Below are positions 14,014-16,745 of a DNA stretch of 16,745 nt, one piece after another (position 1 is the stretch's first letter; each line of letters starts with the position of its first letter). Position numbers and translations under genes: made by a program. Below the pieces are notes generated by a model, which saw nothing but the letters and a program-made list of their open reading frames with translations, was not told where the DNA came from and did not search any database. Source of the stretch: Ruminococcus sp. (GTDB lineage: Bacteria; Bacillota; Clostridia; Oscillospirales; Ruminococcaceae); NCBI GenBank assembly GCA_014799675.1, contig JAAVHM010000087.1, positions 11,788 through 28,532 of the forward strand, in the 5' to 3' direction.

Positions 14014-14184
14014 TTAGTCGGGCAATTCGGTAGGCTGCAATTTTATTTTAATAACATTCATTTCGGCTTCGATCGCCTTAACTGTTTCCACCGAATTTTC
14101 TTTTACTGCAATTTCTCTTAGACGTTTAAGCATTGTATAGGTGTCGATCAATTGTCCGTCGTACTGTTTATCTGTCTGACCCAT
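14014..14184 (-). CDS. Small conserved-looking helical protein, 56 residues
   Basis: This 56-residue ORF begins MGQTDKQYDGQLIDTYTMLK and continues RLREIAVKENSVETVKAIEA before ending KLQPTELPD. It is predicted to be one or two amphipathic helices, highly charged, with no membrane segment or Cys. The reasons for calling it a gene are a consensus promoter (14216-14244) just upstream, an AGGCGGTG ribosome binding site about 6 bases before the ATG, and codon use like the neighbours. I do not recognise a family. The helical pattern resembles small coiled-coil or regulator-interacting proteins, but no function can be given. It lies upstream of gdpP, separated by the inverted repeat at 13918-14000, and could be the first gene of the gdpP transcript. 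Confidence 0.75.
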   Translation of the reverse strand: MGQTDKQYDGQLIDTYTMLKRLREIAVKENSVETVKAIEAEMNVIKIKLQPTELPD

Positions 14185-14215
14185 ATTTTCACCGCCTTTT
14201 ATAATTGTTACCTAT

Positions 14216-14244
14216 ATTATATAGGAATAAAAAACCATTGTCAA
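14216..14244 (-). promoter_or_regulatory. Perfect consensus sigma-A promoter for the 56-residue gene (and perhaps gdpP)
   Basis: On the minus strand TTGACA (14239-14244) and TATAAT (14216-14221) match the consensus exactly and are 17 bp apart. The -10 sits in a palindrome, CCTATAT-A-ATATAGG (14211-14225), that could be an operator or chance AT symmetry. The transcript would start about 25 bases before the ATG at 14184. Confidence 0.88.
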
Positions 14245-14302
14245 GTGTAAACTTTTGCCTCCGAAAAATAATTGTTAATTATTACAATCTGTAAAAAAGT
14301 TA

Positions 14303-14380
14303 TTTGTAGGGCGGGGGCTTGCTCCCGCCTGATGCGACAAATGCGGTTAAAAGGCGGGAGCAGAGCCCCCGCCCTACAAA
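14303..14380. repeat. GC-rich double-hairpin dispersed repeat, copy B
   Basis: TTTGTAGGGCGGGGGC (14303-14318) pairs with GCCCCCGCCCTACAAA (14365-14380). GCTCCCGCCT (14321-14330) pairs with AGGCGGGAGC (14352-14361). The spacers (TT left, AGA right) are the reverse complement of those in copy A (TCT left, AA right), so this is the same element inverted. On the minus strand it is followed shortly by TTTTTT, so it may also end the RNase J transcript. Confidence 0.85.
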
Positions 14381-14386
14381 AGATAC

Positions 14387-14421
14387 ATAATTATTAATTA
14401 TTAATTGTTAATTATTAATTA
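14387..14421. repeat. AT-rich TAATTAT heptad repeat at the RNase J 3' end
   Basis: This 35-base stretch is identical to 9173-9207 at the 3' end of dnaB and is made of TAATTAT-type heptads with one TTG variant. It lies 3 bp past the RNase J stop. Related, less exact copies are at 9065-9091 and 16592-16631. Confidence 0.85.
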
Positions 14422-14424
14422 AGC

Positions 14425-16359
14425 TTAAATTTCCATAATGATCGGCAGTATCATGGGACGGCGTTTGGTTTTCATATAGATGTAGTCGCTGAGCTCGTCT
14501 TTCATTCTGCCCTTTATGGTGTTCCAGTCGCGGAGGTCGTCGTCAAGACAGCCCTGCAAGGTTTTCATAAGCAGGCTTCTTGCCGCGTCCATAAGCTCCT
14601 CCGACTCCCGGACGTAAACAAAGCCGCGGGAAACTATATCCGGTCCCGCAAGTATCGCTCCGCTTTCCGCTTCTATTGTGGCAACGGCTATGATTAAGCC
14701 GTCCTCGGAAAGATGCTTTCTGTCCCGAAGCACGATAGAACCAACGTCTCCAACACCGAGACCGTCCACAAAGACACGTCCCGAGGGGACTTGTCCCGTT
14801 ATCTTCATGTCAATTCCGTCCGTCTCAATTACGTTGCCTATGCTGCCGATTATAACGCTGTCCTGCTCGAAGCCAAGACTGTATGCAAGTCCCGCGTGCT
14901 TTTTAAGGTGCTTGTATTCGCCGTGGACAGGTATGAAAAACCTCGGCTTTGTCAGGGAAAGCATAAGCTTCAGTTCTTCCTGACAGGCGTGTCCCGAAAC
15001 GTGGACGTCGTACATGGACTCGTATATTACCTCCGCCCCTGCCCGCATAAGCTCGTTTACGACCTTAGTAACAAGCTTCTCGTTGCCGGGGATAGGAGTC
15101 GCGCTGATTATGATAAAATCCATAGGGGTAATCGTAACCGTGCGGTGCTCGTTCATTGCCATTCTCGACAGGGCGGACATGGGTTCACCCTGACTTCCCG
15201 TGGTGATAAGGACAATTTTTTCGGGCGGAAAACGGTTCATGCTGTCAATGTCTATGATCAGCCCGTCGGGGACTTTTAAATAGCCAAGCTCCATGGCGGT
15301 GCTGATAACGTTAAGCATACTTCTGCCGAAAACAGCGATTTTTCTGCCGCAGCGAATTGCGCTGTTGACGATCTGCTGTATTCTGTGAATGTTGCTTGAA
15401 AAGGTCGCTATAATAATACGCTTGCCCTCGGCGGTGTCGAAAAAGCGTTCAAAGCTGTTTCCGACGGTGCGTTCGGTAGCGGTGTGACCTCTTCTTTCAG
15501 CGTTGGTGGAGTCGGACATAAGCGCAAGCACGCCCCTGTTGCCAAGTTCGCCGAAGCGCGCTAAATCTATAATTTCGCTTTCTATAGGAGTATAGTCCAC
15601 CTTAAAGTCGCCTGTGTGTACCACAATTCCCGCAGGTGTGTGTATTGCAAGAGCCACGGCGTCGGGGATAGAGTGGTTCACGCGGATAAATTCAACAGCC
15701 ATACAGCCCATTTTGACGGTCTGGCGGGGGACTACCACGTTAAGGTCAGCCGAGGAGAGCAGGTTATGCTCCTTGAGCTTGCCCTCTATCAAGCCGACAG
15801 TAAGCCTTGTTGCGTACACGGGGACATTTATTTTTTTCAGCAGATAAGCAAGTCCGCCGATGTGGTCTTCGTGACCGTGGGTAATGACAATTCCCCTTAC
15901 CCTGTCGGCGTTCTGCTCCACATAGGAAAAGTCGGGGAGGACTAAATCAACGCCCGGCATATCGCTGTCGGGGAAAGCAAGACCGCAGTCCACAATAAAA
16001 ATATCGTTGGCGCACTCGAAAACGGTCATGTTCTTGCCTATCTCGTTAAGTCCGCCGAGAGGTATGATCTTAAGGGGAGTTTTCTTTGCGGGGCGGTGGT
16101 TGGTTGTGTGGAGTGGCTTGCCCGTTTCGGGGTGGATAATGGGAGCGTCGTTCTTCCGGGGGTTATTGTTTCGGGGAGCAGGTTTTTTCACGGGTTTAGC
16201 GGGGGCTTTCTTAGCGAAAACGCTCTCCGTTTTTTTAGGGGGTTCGGTTTTTTTCACGTTCTTAGGGGCTTTTTTTACAAAATTGTTATTTTTTACCTGT
16301 TTCTTGGGGGCAATTCTCTCCCCGTAAGCGTTAAGCTCGATATTATCGTTTTTTGACAC
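14425..16359 (-). CDS. rnj: Ribonuclease J (RNase J1-type)
   Basis: RNase J is a cytoplasmic metallo-beta-lactamase/beta-CASP exo- and endoribonuclease, central to mRNA decay and rRNA maturation in Firmicutes. It has 644 residues. Residues 1-95 are a Lys/Pro/Asn-rich, probably disordered, basic extension (KKAPAKPVKKPAPRNNNPRK). The catalytic core starts at about 97 with KIIPLGGLNEIGKNM, followed by HGHEDHIGG (161-169), NHSIPDA (228-234), HTGDFK (248-253) and SDSTNAERRGHT, then the beta-CASP and C-terminal domains ending PMILPIIMEI. RNase J is usually about 550-560 residues, so the extension accounts for the extra length. It begins with GTG (16359) after AAAGGA; a nearby ATG is out of frame and closes after three codons. 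It is transcribed alone from the promoter at 16549-16577. Confidence 0.96.
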   Translation of the reverse strand: MSKNDNIELNAYGERIAPKKQVKNNNFVKKAPKNVKKTEPPKKTESVFAKKAPAKPVKKPAPRNNNPRKNDAPIIHPETGKPLHTTNHRPAKKTPLKIIPLGGLNEIGKNMTVFECANDIFIVDCGLAFPDSDMPGVDLVLPDFSYVEQNADRVRGIVITHGHEDHIGGLAYLLKKINVPVYATRLTVGLIEGKLKEHNLLSSADLNVVVPRQTVKMGCMAVEFIRVNHSIPDAVALAIHTPAGIVVHTGDFKVDYTPIESEIIDLARFGELGNRGVLALMSDSTNAERRGHTATERTVGNSFERFFDTAEGKRIIIATFSSNIHRIQQIVNSAIRCGRKIAVFGRSMLNVISTAMELGYLKVPDGLIIDIDSMNRFPPEKIVLITTGSQGEPMSALSRMAMNEHRTVTITPMDFIIISATPIPGNEKLVTKVVNELMRAGAEVIYESMYDVHVSGHACQEELKLMLSLTKPRFFIPVHGEYKHLKKHAGLAYSLGFEQDSVIIGSIGNVIETDGIDMKITGQVPSGRVFVDGLGVGDVGSIVLRDRKHLSEDGLIIAVATIEAESGAILAGPDIVSRGFVYVRESEELMDAARSLLMKTLQGCLDDDLRDWNTIKGRMKDELSDYIYMKTKRRPMILPIIMEI

Positions 16360-16412
16360 TATTGTAACATTCCTTTCAACAATTGATATATGTATGGTTG
16401 TGTAGAGAGATA

Positions 16413-16489
16413 CCGAAACGTTGTTCCGTGTTTCGGCTTAAATCTGTTACAGGGCAAGTGGAGAAACGTTTGGGCGAAATTCCTGTAAC
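16413..16489 (-). ncRNA. Structured 5' leader of the RNase J mRNA (candidate cis-regulatory RNA)
   Basis: The leader is about 185 bases. It contains CCGAAAC/GTTTCGG (16413-16419 with 16430-16436; 10-base loop) and GTTACAGG/CCTGTAAC (16446-16453 with 16482-16489), the latter enclosing AAACGTTT. On the minus strand the motif AACGTTTC occurs twice. I do not recognise a known riboswitch. Autoregulation by RNase J, as RNase E regulates its own leader, is a hypothesis. Confidence 0.5.
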
Positions 16490-16548
16490 GGTTGATTAGA
16501 TATATTGGTTTTTAGAAAGTCTAAGTCCGAACATAATAAATCATTTTT

Positions 16549-16577
16549 ATTATACACCAAAAATTTGGTATTGTCAA
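16549..16577 (-). promoter_or_regulatory. RNase J promoter
   Basis: On the minus strand TTGACA (16572-16577) and TATAAT (16549-16554) are perfect, 17 bp apart. The spacer contains the palindrome ACCAAA-AA-TTTGGT (16556-16569), placed where a repressor could block RNA polymerase. Confidence 0.88.
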
Positions 16578-16591
16578 GTACGGAAAACTGT

Positions 16592-16631
16592 CCTTAATTA
16601 ATAATGAATAATTAATAATTAATAATTAAGG
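16592..16631. repeat. AT-rich heptad repeat with CCTTAATTA ends
   Basis: CCTTAATTA (16592-16600) is complementary to TAATTAAGG (16623-16631), with TAATAAT-type heptads between. It is the same family as 9065-9091, 9173-9213 and 14387-14421. It lies just upstream of the RNase J promoter. The bases from 16632 to about 16673 show no gene or structure I can support. Confidence 0.65.
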
Positions 16632-16675
16632 CTCTGTCCCAACAAATAATTGATATTTACTTTATTAAATGACCT

Positions 16676-16745
16676 GTAGGGGCGCATCCTGTATGCGCCC
16701 GCAAAATAACAGAAATTTGTTCGGCGGGCGGATACAGGATCCGCC
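16676..16745. repeat. Diverged double-hairpin element (truncated by window end)
   Basis: TGTAGGGGCGCAT opens a left half that folds as GGGCGCAT/ATGCGCCC with a 5-base loop. The right half folds as GGCGGAT/ATCCGCC. GCCCGC and GCGGGC flank a 20-25 base centre. The layout, and the TGTAGGG start, match copies A and B, but the stem sequences differ. The expected right terminus CCCCTACA lies beyond the window. Confidence 0.6.

Overview
The window looks like a chromosomal segment of a low-to-medium GC Firmicute, most likely a Ruminococcus-like member of the Oscillospirales. The evidence is the gdpP-rplI-dnaB order typical of Firmicutes, an RNase J, a type I pullulanase, strong Shine-Dalgarno sites, consensus sigma-A promoters, chemotaxis and flagellar-switch-like genes, and Thr/Glu-linked lipoproteins. 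This is inferred from gene content; no rRNA or tRNA is present to confirm it. I see no prophage, transposase, CRISPR array or tRNA.

Layout. (1) 1-1427, minus: 5' two thirds of cheA, cut by the window edge, with an unusual pair of P2 domains. (2) 1864-4098, plus: a 615-residue FliK-like protein followed by a small FlhB C-terminal-like protein, resembling the ylqG-ylqH pair of Bacillus. (3) 4239-6779, plus: two tandem paralogous lipoproteins and a TatD-family nuclease, ending at a bidirectional terminator. (4) 6920-8890, minus: a cytoplasmic type I pullulanase with its own promoter. (5) 9201-13897, minus: gdpP, a block of hairpins plus a small AT-rich gene, rplI, a TfoX C-terminal-domain gene and dnaB. 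The Firmicute gdpP-rplI-dnaB neighbourhood is kept but interrupted. (6) 14014-14184, minus: a 56-residue small protein, not reported by a simple long-ORF scan, driven by a perfect consensus promoter. (7) 14425-16359, minus: RNase J with a basic N-terminal extension, a consensus promoter and a long structured leader.

How the genes relate. The gdpP, rplI, tfoX-like and dnaB genes link c-di-AMP turnover, translation and replication housekeeping. rplI, the TfoX-domain gene and dnaB are tightly spaced and look co-transcribed. CheA and the FliK/FlhB-like pair are divergent and suggest a motility-related locus. The pullulanase fits a starch or glycogen user.

The most striking feature is the intergenic space, which is packed with at least five families of short inverted or periodic repeats. 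These are purine-rich AGAGGATAGA-type repeats, TTGACAG/TTGATAG heptads, TAATTAT heptads, a 76-78 bp GC-rich double-hairpin element, and a 24-bp tandem hairpin array. Several sit directly against Shine-Dalgarno sites or stop codons, so they probably form part of the transcribed leaders and trailers.
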